Shown here in pieces: positions 44,458 to 51,555 of a stretch of 51,555 nt of DNA. The notes under the pieces are model-generated. The model saw only the letters and a list, made by a program, of their open reading frames with translations, did not search any database and was not told the DNA's origin. The first letter of the stretch is position 1. Each line of letters starts with the position of its first letter. A program made the position numbers and the translations under genes. Origin of the DNA: Candidatus Epulonipiscium fishelsonii (GTDB lineage Bacteria; Bacillota; Clostridia; Lachnospirales; Cellulosilyticaceae). The stretch covers positions 1 through 51,555 of the forward strand of contig LJDB01000040.1 in assembly GCA_001983455.1 (NCBI GenBank), given 5' to 3'.

Positions 44458-44514
44458 ATAAGCTTAGAATGTGCTTGTATTACCTATATTATACATTTAT
44501 TTCTAAAGCTTATA
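44458..44514. repeat. Inverted repeat upstream of the M16C protease gene
   Basis: TATAAGCTTAGAA (about 44458-44470) and TTCTAAAGCTTATA (about 44501-44514) form near-perfect arms around a TATAAT-like box read on the minus strand. It may be an operator or a leader hairpin. The rest of 44438-44723 is AT-rich divergent promoter space; GACTATA/TATAGTC arms also occur near 44552-44600. Confidence 0.35.
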
Positions 44515-44723
44515 CATAATGATGTATAGTTGAATAATTTTAAAGAATGCTGACTATACAATATTAATTATTTTATTACCTTATGTTATTTAATATAGTC
44601 ATAAGTGGTTTTATTTTTTTGTTTATTATTATTTTAAAAAATTAGAGCATTTTTACTATTTAATTGATATAATTATATTATAAAACTATTTAAATTAACT
44701 TCAATACATTGGGGGTAGATAGT

Positions 44724-45359
44724 ATGAATATATCATTAAATACAAAAAATAAAGTGTTTTCTAAACAAAAATATATGCAAGTCACAATAGATAAAAAATC
44801 ATTTTTTAGACTTAAAAGAAAATATTTACTTATATTTTCAATGTTATTGTTCCTTGTTTTTGGGGGAAATGAAGCCTTTAAACAATATCAAACCTTTTTA
44901 ATATATGTACCCACATTAAGCATGTATCCGACAATTGAAGCAGATGATAAATTCGCAGTTACAAAGATTTCTTTTACTGATAAAATACAACGAGGGGACA
45001 TAATTACATTTAATAGTATAGAATTTGATAAGCATTTTGTAAAAAGAGCTATTGGTTTACCAGGAGAGACTGTTAATATTATAGAAGGTCAAATTTACAT
45101 TGATGGAGTTGCAATTATAGAAGATTACATAGTAAATAACGATTATACGTATAGTGGGGAATTTGTTGTTCCGAAAAATTCATATTTTGTGATGGGAGAC
45201 AATAGACAAATTAGTAACGATAGCAGATTTTTTGAAGATACGTTTATTAATATAAAAGATATTACAGGTATTGTATATGGTGAAGTTAATCAGTTAAACG
45301 AAATTATACCTTTGGAAGACATTGTTTATTCATCAGTACTGTTGGCATATGAAATATAA
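44724..45359 (+). CDS. lepB: Type I signal peptidase
   Basis: 211 residues. One N-terminal membrane helix (about 32-50, YLLIFSMLLFLVFGG). The catalytic Ser66 is in TLSMYPTIE and the general-base Lys107 in FVKRAIGLPGET, the usual 41-residue spacing; GDNRQISNDSR is the last conserved box. It removes signal peptides from exported proteins. The frame opens at TTG 44709, but ATG 44724 with GGGGG upstream is more likely. Single gene, divergent from the M16C protease. Confidence 0.92.
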   Translation: MNISLNTKNKVFSKQKYMQVTIDKKSFFRLKRKYLLIFSMLLFLVFGGNEAFKQYQTFLIYVPTLSMYPTIEADDKFAVTKISFTDKIQRGDIITFNSIEFDKHFVKRAIGLPGETVNIIEGQIYIDGVAIIEDYIVNNDYTYSGEFVVPKNSYFVMGDNRQISNDSRFFEDTFINIKDITGIVYGEVNQLNEIIPLEDIVYSSVLLAYEI

Positions 45360-45391
45360 AAGTAGGCAAACCTCTGGGTTCGCCTACTTTT
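45358..45391. terminator. Bidirectional terminator between lepB and the chemotaxis receptor
   Basis: AAAAGTAGGC pairs with GCCTACTTTT, with inner AACC/GGTT, between convergent genes; it has T-runs on both strands. Confidence 0.88.
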
Positions 45392-45401
45392 ATTATAAAT
45401 C

Positions 45402-47381
45402 TTATATTATAAACTGCTCAATTTGAGATTTTAAGTTTTGTAATAGTTGTTCTAAGTTTTCGCTAATATCTAAATTTTCTTCTGAAATACCTGTATTTTT
45501 GGACATCTCTGCTTCCAATTTTTCAACATTTAATATTATTCTTTGAAGTGCATCCTTTTGAGTTAATGCATTTTCAGATACTTGCTTTGACATATCTCTA
45601 GTCTGATTACTTGCTAGTGCAATGTTTGCTAGTGAATTTACCGTAACTTCTACCATATGTTCACCTTGTTCAATGTTACTTAAATTTTCCTGTATCATAT
45701 CAAATACATTTTTAACGATCTCAGATGTCTTTATTGATAAGTCACGAATTTCACCCGCTACTATAGCAAACCCCTTACCAGATTCACCCGCTCTAGCTGA
45801 TTCAATAGCTGCATTTAGTGCAAGCAGATTAGTTTGAGATGCTATTTCTTCAATAGAGTGTATAACTTCTGCCATATCTCTTATAGATGTAGTTATGGCA
45901 TGAATTGAATGGACAAGTTCGCTGCCTATTTGCTTTCCGCCAACAGCTTTATTTGACATGTCTTCAGCAGTGATATAATTTTGATTAATATCTTCAATAA
46001 TATTTATTATGTCATTTGAAACTTGAACTGTATCCTGTTTGAAATTTAAAATAAGAGATGATTGTTCTAGGGTTAAATTTGCTAAATTTTGTGCAGAACC
46101 TGCAATATGGTCCACTGCACTGGTTACTTCTTTTGTCGATTGCTGAGTATTAAATATTAGGTATTTTAATTTGGTGGAGATATTATTTAAAGACACCTTA
46201 ATTTTGCTAAAATCACCAATATAAGTTTGACTTGGAACTTTTGTAAAATTACCATTTGAAAAAGAATCTAATACTTCATCTATATCTGTTATGTAAGAAG
46301 TAATTGTATTTGAAACCACTTCTAGTGATGAAACTAAATTTTCGATTTCTTTATTTGGTTTTTTAATGTTTTCAGTTTGTATAGTTAAATTACCATTCTT
46401 TATTTGGTCTAAAGCTGTTACAACATCAGATATTGGAGAAGTATACTTTTCTACAACTTTATTCATTGCTATTGATACAATAGTTATGCTAAATAAAACT
46501 ATAATTAAACAAGTAAACATTTCAAATTGAATATCATCCCATACATGTTGAGCTGGATAGTGAGTTATTATTTTAAAATTTGAACCGCTGATGTCATCTG
46601 TCGCTATATAATATAGTTTGTTATCTATATTTTTTGTAAGTAAAACAGTATTAGCTGGTGCTTCCAGTAATGACATATAATTATCACCTTGTGTATCAAC
46701 TGAAGTCATTCCTGCATCATTTGGCATAAAACTTTCATCTGGGTGAATAATTATATTCCCCTTATTATCAATCATAAATGCCATAGTTTCTTCTTTTTGT
46801 GCTAGATCTAAAATAATATTTCTTATATCATTTAATCGTATGTCCATAACTACAATACCAATATTTTTACCCGATGAAGATATTACTTTTTTGGAAAGAG
46901 ATATAATTAGATCTCCTGTTGCATTATCTGTATATGGTTGTGTTACATATATATCATCTGTATTTTGTGCTCCAACGTACCACTCCCGTGTAGAAAGGTC
47001 TAAATTTGGATCTGGCCTCCAACCGTTTGAACTAACAAATTCATTATTATGTCCAACAAGATAAATTAAAGTAACATCCTCATCTATTGCTTGTGCTTTT
47101 AAAGAATTTTCTATTGATTTTTCATCATCTGGAATAGCTATCCATTCAAGCCACGCCCCTAATTGTATACTAATAGCATTTAGTAAACTTTTATTTTCTA
47201 GTAATTCCCCTTCAATATTTGCTGATAAAAGTCTTGCATTTCCATTTGATATGGTTTCCGCCACATCAACACTGTCAAATAAAATAGTTATTATTCTGGA
47301 AATAGTGCTAATTGCTAAAATCAACATCATAAATAAAATAAAGGTCCTTTTAAGTTGTGAACTTATTGTTTTTTTCTTCAT
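45402..47381 (-). CDS. Methyl-accepting chemotaxis protein
   Basis: 659 residues. Membrane helix at about 13-35, an extracellular double-Cache sensor (about 40-280, with STREWYVGAQ and DIRLNDIRNII), a second helix near 290-315, HAMP, and the signalling domain with the hairpin tip SIEEIASQTNLLALNAAIES. STREWY-type Cache domains often sense amino acids or other small ligands. The frame is open to 47510, but ATG 47381 has GGGGG upstream and leads directly into the first helix. It implies that the cell has a chemotaxis system. Confidence 0.92.
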   Translation of the reverse strand: MKKKTISSQLKRTFILFMMLILAISTISRIITILFDSVDVAETISNGNARLLSANIEGELLENKSLLNAISIQLGAWLEWIAIPDDEKSIENSLKAQAIDEDVTLIYLVGHNNEFVSSNGWRPDPNLDLSTREWYVGAQNTDDIYVTQPYTDNATGDLIISLSKKVISSSGKNIGIVVMDIRLNDIRNIILDLAQKEETMAFMIDNKGNIIIHPDESFMPNDAGMTSVDTQGDNYMSLLEAPANTVLLTKNIDNKLYYIATDDISGSNFKIITHYPAQHVWDDIQFEMFTCLIIVLFSITIVSIAMNKVVEKYTSPISDVVTALDQIKNGNLTIQTENIKKPNKEIENLVSSLEVVSNTITSYITDIDEVLDSFSNGNFTKVPSQTYIGDFSKIKVSLNNISTKLKYLIFNTQQSTKEVTSAVDHIAGSAQNLANLTLEQSSLILNFKQDTVQVSNDIINIIEDINQNYITAEDMSNKAVGGKQIGSELVHSIHAITTSIRDMAEVIHSIEEIASQTNLLALNAAIESARAGESGKGFAIVAGEIRDLSIKTSEIVKNVFDMIQENLSNIEQGEHMVEVTVNSLANIALASNQTRDMSKQVSENALTQKDALQRIILNVEKLEAEMSKNTGISEENLDISENLEQLLQNLKSQIEQFII

Positions 47382-47448
47382 TATTTTCCCCCTGTTATAG
47401 TAATTATTTGTCGTGTTATTTACCAATGTAAAATGGCAAACTTTTAAT

Positions 47449-47490
47449 AAAAATATAGTTCTATATGTAGGACGACAAAATGTCGTCTTC
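47449..47490 (-). terminator. Terminator after the branched-chain aminotransferase gene
   Basis: GACGACA/TGTCGTC around AAA (47471-47487), then an ATATAG/CTATAT stem followed on the minus strand by a T-rich run. It lies between this gene and the chemotaxis receptor. Confidence 0.6.
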
Positions 47491-47493
47491 TTT

Positions 47494-48360
47494 CTATATT
47501 TTAGTTCCATCTATCTTAATATATTCCTTAAATTTATTTAACAGGGATTTTGTAATTGGACCACATACTCCATCACCTATAATTCTTCTATCAAGACTAC
47601 AAACAGGAATAACTTCTGCTGCTGTTCCTGTTAAAAAGCACTCATCAGCATTGTATATATTAAACTGAGTAAATTCTTTTTCGTATATTTCGTAGCCTAG
47701 TTCTTTTGCAAGGTCTAGTACTGTATTTCTAGTTATTCCATCTAAAATACCAACATAAACTGGTGGTGTATAGATTACATTGTTTTTAACAATAAATATA
47801 TTATCTCCTGTACACTCTGCAGCAAGACCATCATGAGTAAGCATTAAAGCTTCTGGAACATTAGCATGAATTGCTTCTATTTTAGCAAATATATTATTTA
47901 AATAGTTTAATGATTTTATTTGTGGATCAACAATTGTAGCCTTGTTTCTTCTTTGAGAAGCAGTTATGATTGGCATACCTTTTTCATACATTTCTTCAGG
48001 ATAAATACTAATTGTAGATGCAATGCAAAAAACGGTAGCTTTTTTACATTTACGTGGATCAATTCCCAAATCTCCTTTTCCACGAGTAACTACCAAACGA
48101 ATATATCCTGATTTTAAATTATTTTTGCGACAAGTATTAACTAAAATCTCTTCCATTTCTTCCTTAGTGTTGGGGATTTCTAACATAAGAGTTTTGGCAG
48201 AATAATATAATCTGTCTATGTGTTCTTTACATTTGAAAATATTTCCATCGTACAAACGAATTCCTTCAAAAATTCCATCTCCATACAATAAGCCATGGTC
48301 AAAAACAGAGATCTTAGCTTCACTTTCATCAACATAATTACCATCTAAATAAATTATCAT
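47494..48360 (-). CDS. ilvE: Branched-chain amino acid aminotransferase (class IV)
   Basis: 288 residues. Fold-type IV PLP enzyme: opens YLDGNYVDESEAKISVFDHG and LLYGDGIFEGIRLYDG, with the PLP lysine K149 in DPQIKSLNYLNN and the cofactor-end motif AECTGDNIF. These fit the short IlvE form that transfers amino groups to branched 2-oxo acids; a D-amino-acid aminotransferase would be the alternative. GGAGG precedes the ATG. A TTGACA element lies upstream at about 48418-48423 (minus). Confidence 0.87.
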   Translation of the reverse strand: MIIYLDGNYVDESEAKISVFDHGLLYGDGIFEGIRLYDGNIFKCKEHIDRLYYSAKTLMLEIPNTKEEMEEILVNTCRKNNLKSGYIRLVVTRGKGDLGIDPRKCKKATVFCIASTISIYPEEMYEKGMPIITASQRRNKATIVDPQIKSLNYLNNIFAKIEAIHANVPEALMLTHDGLAAECTGDNIFIVKNNVIYTPPVYVGILDGITRNTVLDLAKELGYEIYEKEFTQFNIYNADECFLTGTAAEVIPVCSLDRRIIGDGVCGPITKSLLNKFKEYIKIDGTKI

Positions 48361-48443
48361 TAATTTGACACCTCCATTAAGTTTTATTAAGTTAATTTAA
48401 ACATATAATACAAGCATTGTCAACGTGACTTAAATAAAAATTG

Positions 48444-49778
48444 CTAATTTAACTTTCTCCAAGAAACAGGGTATTGATTTTTTAAAGTTCCATTATTTGA
48501 CTTAATCCATCCAAGAGGAAAGCTATCAACACAAACAATATAATCTCCTTTTTTATAATCTCCATCTAAAGTTTCACCTTTAAGATATTTTATAACATTA
48601 ATATCAGTATGTTTAAAATTGATTATATTTTTAAATATTTGACTTGGATATGCTAGTGCCAAAGCATGGGAAGGTTTAAATCTGTTATTTTGAACACTGC
48701 CTAAAAGTAAGCCTGTTCTTAAAGTTCTTAATTTATTGTGATTTGGCATATTGGAATTTACTAGATAAAAATTGTCATTGTTTAAAAAGACATATTCATC
48801 AAGCGATATATAAGTATTGCTTGATATAAAATCTGCAAGAAGTTTAAAATCTTTAATTTTATTTTTAGGATAAAGCAAATTAGGTGTAAAGTCGTCACCA
48901 TATTTTTTATAAAGTAAGCATAAAAAATGTCCTTCACCTTTAACACAGTGAGGCCACAATCTTAATGCCCCATTTACTTCTTTAATTTTATTTATAGGTT
49001 TTAAAGGTGCCACTTCAAAATTTTGGTTTTTAGCAAGAAATGCATCAATTATATTTTCATTTTCTGCTCTATTAAAAGTACAAGTAGAATATAAAATATA
49101 ACCGCCTACTTTAAGCATTTTATCAGCATTACTTAATAAAGAAAGTTGTGTATCAAAAAAGTGGTTTTCCTCATAGTTTTCCCAACTTTTTATAGCAGCA
49201 CTATCTTTTTTAAACATTCCTTCACCTGAGCATGGTGCATCCACTAAAATCTTGTCAAAATAGCCTTTCCAAAAGTTTGCTAGTTTTTCAGGTGCTTCAC
49301 TTGTAACAATAGCATTTTTAAAACCAAATAATTCTATGTTTTTGACTAAGGCTTTTGCTCTAGTTGCACTTATGTCATTTGAAACTAAAACACCAGTGTT
49401 GTCTAGCTTAGCACCAATTTGAGTAGTTTTCCCTCCTGGAGCTGCACACAAATCAAGAACTTTATCTCCTTTTTCTATAGGTAAATATGAAGCAGGCGAC
49501 ATAGCACTCGGTTCCTGAATATAATATAATCCAGCATAGTAATATGGGTGCTTAGAAGGAGTTTGTTCATCATAATAAAAACCTTCTAAACACCATGGTA
49601 TTTGTTGTAAATTTTCAAACGGAGTTATTTTGTTCCAATATTCCATTTTTACTTTAGTCGTATTTATTCTAATTCCTTGATACACAGGTAAGCTATAGCT
49701 TTCTAAAAAATCATCAAACTCTTCAGCTAAGATCTGTTTCGTTTGTTGTATAAATCTTTGGGGAAGTTTTGTCGTCAT
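48444..49778 (-). CDS. rsmF: RsmF-type rRNA m5C methyltransferase (NOL1/NOP2/Sun family)
   Basis: 444 residues. SAM-binding LDLCAAPGGKTTQIG (about residues 109-123), the catalytic cysteines in DAPCSGEGMFKKD and YSTCTFNRAENE, and a C-terminal RsmF-type and PUA-like RNA-binding part (PSHALALAYP; GDYIVCVDSFPLGWIK). It methylates cytosine C5 in rRNA; the exact position is not deducible. Single gene on the minus strand. Confidence 0.9.
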   Translation of the reverse strand: MTTKLPQRFIQQTKQILAEEFDDFLESYSLPVYQGIRINTTKVKMEYWNKITPFENLQQIPWCLEGFYYDEQTPSKHPYYYAGLYYIQEPSAMSPASYLPIEKGDKVLDLCAAPGGKTTQIGAKLDNTGVLVSNDISATRAKALVKNIELFGFKNAIVTSEAPEKLANFWKGYFDKILVDAPCSGEGMFKKDSAAIKSWENYEENHFFDTQLSLLSNADKMLKVGGYILYSTCTFNRAENENIIDAFLAKNQNFEVAPLKPINKIKEVNGALRLWPHCVKGEGHFLCLLYKKYGDDFTPNLLYPKNKIKDFKLLADFISSNTYISLDEYVFLNNDNFYLVNSNMPNHNKLRTLRTGLLLGSVQNNRFKPSHALALAYPSQIFKNIINFKHTDINVIKYLKGETLDGDYKKGDYIVCVDSFPLGWIKSNNGTLKNQYPVSWRKLN

Positions 49779-49883
49779 TTTTTCTAAGTCCTTTAAAAAA
49801 ATTTTTATTACTCTAATTTAATTATTGCCTAGAGGTCCAAACTATAGTCTGAAACTACCATGATATTTCAAAATTTGTTACAA

Positions 49884-49923
49884 GAAAAAAATAGATAATC
49901 ACCTTTTGAGCAATTATCTATTT
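49884..49923 (-). terminator. Terminator of the helical-repeat protein gene
   Basis: AAATAGATAAT pairs with ATTATCTATTT around a 13-nt loop; on the minus strand a run of T follows. It lies 25 nt after the stop codon at 49948. Confidence 0.85.
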
Positions 49924-49947
49924 CTAATAAGTTTTGTTATTCTGTTT

Positions 49948-51555
49948 TTAAGCTTTTGCTTCATTTGTTGTAAGAGCATTTATCGTAGTATTAATTAAGA
50001 CAGTTTCTTGAAGAGTAGGTCTTAAAGTATCTATTGTAAAAGCTACAAAATTTAATATTGCTTCTAAATCTTTATGTACAATACTTGCTGGCAACCATTT
50101 TCCACGAATATTACAAGCTAATTTCTTATTATCATTTATTATTATATCTTTTTCCATCAGCTTTAAATTGATCTCTTTTAAAGGAACACTCCAAGGTTCT
50201 TCACCAACTTTATAACTATATAGAGATTTGTTTGTAATTACAAATCCTTCTTCTGGAGCAGTGGCATTATTAGTTTCAAAATAAATTAAAATTCTGTCGT
50301 TTTCTATTCCAATTTCTGAATATTTTTCTCTTATAAGGTCTATTTTTCCATCTGCTGATGATAAAGCATGTCTACAACAAAGGTTCTGTTTAAGTTTATT
50401 GCTAAAAGTATTATTATAATAGCTATCTATTGTTTCAAGCAATGGTTCAAGAATGCTTTGTTCAATTTCATCTTCAATTATATTTATGTTGTCAATTGCC
50501 CATTCAATCAGATCTTCATCATATCCTTCTAATCTACTAAGTTCCTTCTTAGCTTTTTTACAATCGCTCATAGTATCAAAATTTTTGGCTAACATATTTT
50601 TTACCTGATTGCTTTGAATGCGATATATAGCGTCGTTTATTTTTTGGTATGCATCTTCAATAAGCTCTTGATTGCTAAAATCTAGTTTTGAAATTCTTTT
50701 TCTTAAAGCTTCACAATGTTTAAAATTTGTTAGTTTAAAGTCTTTGAATATATTATTTAGTTCTTCTTCTTCACATTCATAAATTCTATTCCAAAGTTTA
50801 TTCTCAGCTTGTTGAATAACAAATTTGTTGTTATAAGGTAAATTTGAAATTTTATCTATCAAGTTATAACACTCTTGACGATTTAATACGCTAACATTTT
50901 TAATTAAATAAGTTACGTGCTCTTCTTCATAATCTGATATCATTTGATTTATTTGAATTTCTGCCCATTCAAGTGCATCTGGATTAAAAGGCATATTTAA
51001 AATTTCTACTTTAAAATTATAAAAATCTTCTAATTTTTTCAATTCACGGCCTGTAATTAATCTTTGTATTTCTTCAAATTCACGATCTAATATCATTTTA
51101 CTAATATGATTTTTAGTTCTTTTTATAATATCTTTGTCAAAATCTAAAGATACAATCTTTCTTTCTAAATTATAATAGTCTTTTAATGATTCTAAAGGAG
51201 CTTTTTTAACTATATCTTTTATTAGCTTATTTTCTTCATCCAGAATACATCTGTCCACTTTTTCTATAAATTCACTTACAAAATTATATTTGCTATAATT
51301 ATTTTTAATTTTATTCCTTAACATTTTTAATTCTTCATGGTTCATATTTACAGTTGTTTTACAAACATCAGTTAAATCATTATAATCTTGTTCAGCTACT
51401 GCTTTTGAATCACGTGTTTTATAAACATGATTTTCAAACGTTCTTTTTTCAATATCTATTTTTTCTAAAATACTATTAATACTATCTAACACAGAGCTCT
51501 TTTTAACATTATACATATTCATGTAATTTAAAATTTCTTGCTTAATATCTAGAGC
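49948..51555 (-). CDS. Large helical-repeat protein of unknown function (5' end outside the window)
   Basis: Not recognised. The frame is open to the window edge (11 codons before the first ATG at 51522, which lacks a ribosome binding site), so the gene probably starts outside. From about residue 55 to 350 (counted from 51522) roughly six units of 45-50 residues repeat, with pattern x-CY-x-L-x2-KI-x2-L-x-F-x4-IE-x-A; examples are QECYNLIDKISNLPYNNKFV and KHCEALRKRISKLDFSNQEL. A Cys-containing segment (NLCCRHALSSADGKI) and a beta-rich C-terminal domain follow (EGFVITNKSLYSYKVGEEPW), perhaps PH-like. Cytosolic; a scaffold role is a guess. Confidence 0.6.
   Translation of the reverse strand, partial: ALDIKQEILNYMNMYNVKKSSVLDSINSILEKIDIEKRTFENHVYKTRDSKAVAEQDYNDLTDVCKTTVNMNHEELKMLRNKIKNNYSKYNFVSEFIEKVDRCILDEENKLIKDIVKKAPLESLKDYYNLERKIVSLDFDKDIIKRTKNHISKMILDREFEEIQRLITGRELKKLEDFYNFKVEILNMPFNPDALEWAEIQINQMISDYEEEHVTYLIKNVSVLNRQECYNLIDKISNLPYNNKFVIQQAENKLWNRIYECEEEELNNIFKDFKLTNFKHCEALRKRISKLDFSNQELIEDAYQKINDAIYRIQSNQVKNMLAKNFDTMSDCKKAKKELSRLEGYDEDLIEWAIDNINIIEDEIEQSILEPLLETIDSYYNNTFSNKLKQNLCCRHALSSADGKIDLIREKYSEIGIENDRILIYFETNNATAPEEGFVITNKSLYSYKVGEEPWSVPLKEINLKLMEKDIIINDNKKLACNIRGKWLPASIVHKDLEAILNFVAFTIDTLRPTLQETVLINTTINALTTNEAKA

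Noticed and set aside
48411..48440. Fourth copy of the palindromic repeat before ilvE
   Set aside because: Only one side (CAACGTGACTTAAAT) matches, the palindromic arm is missing, and the match overlaps a TTGACA box, so chance is not excluded.

Overview
The window is strongly AT-rich Bacillota DNA, most likely a clostridium. The evidence is the mre/min cell-shape cluster, an FtsK/SpoIIIE DNA pump, formate-tetrahydrofolate ligase, a DUF3881-like protein typical of Lachnospiraceae and relatives, the tmRNA tag AEDNFALAA, and the B. subtilis-like order ireB-ruvX-DUF1292 ... trmR-trhP. I see no phage, plasmid, CRISPR array or insertion sequence. The one mobile-type element is a self-splicing intron.

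Layout. 1-8244 (minus strand): a peptide uptake and catabolism operon, read from right to left: two overlapping amidohydrolase paralogues (the first without metal ligands), an OppA-type lipoprotein, OppB, OppC, an S9 peptidase, and an OppD-type ATPase cut by the window edge. 8567-9382: ssrA (tmRNA) and smpB on the minus strand, with the smpB stop codon touching the tmRNA 5' end. 9600-14800: single genes (Nudix hydrolase, tRNA-Leu, D-2-hydroxyacid dehydrogenase, a 55-residue zinc-ribbon protein, a membrane coiled-coil protein with a polysaccharide deacetylase, a DUF3881-like protein). 15102-24845: ftsK, fhs, rimO, pgsA, yhaM-like, a 50-residue protein, YgiQ, DUF4321 and radC. 24916-31274: mreB-mreC-mreD-PBP2-minC, with minD/minE absent from their usual place after minC. 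31849-37067: ireB, ruvX, DUF1292, a Fur-family regulator, RNase J, trmR and trhP. 37122-51555 (mostly minus): class A PBP, an unknown gene split by a group I intron, HPr, an M16C protease, lepB (plus), a chemotaxis receptor, a branched-chain aminotransferase, an RsmF-type methyltransferase, and a large helical-repeat protein that runs off the right edge.

Most notable: (1) an ORF-less group I intron of about 462 nt (40667-41128, minus) between codons 10 and 11 of an unknown protein-coding gene; P1, P2, P5, P7 and P9 can be paired by eye, and splicing joins the two exons in frame. (2) An enzyme/pseudoenzyme amidohydrolase pair in the peptide operon. (3) Three copies of an intergenic palindrome sharing an 11-nt loop. 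(4) A 39-bp tandem duplication at the rimO/pgsA junction that supplies the end of rimO and the ribosome binding site of pgsA. (5) An HPr with Arg at the regulatory Ser46 position. (6) A structured, unassigned noncoding stretch between minC and ireB.

No search or folding program was run. Family names come from motifs, length and gene order; RNA structures were paired by eye.
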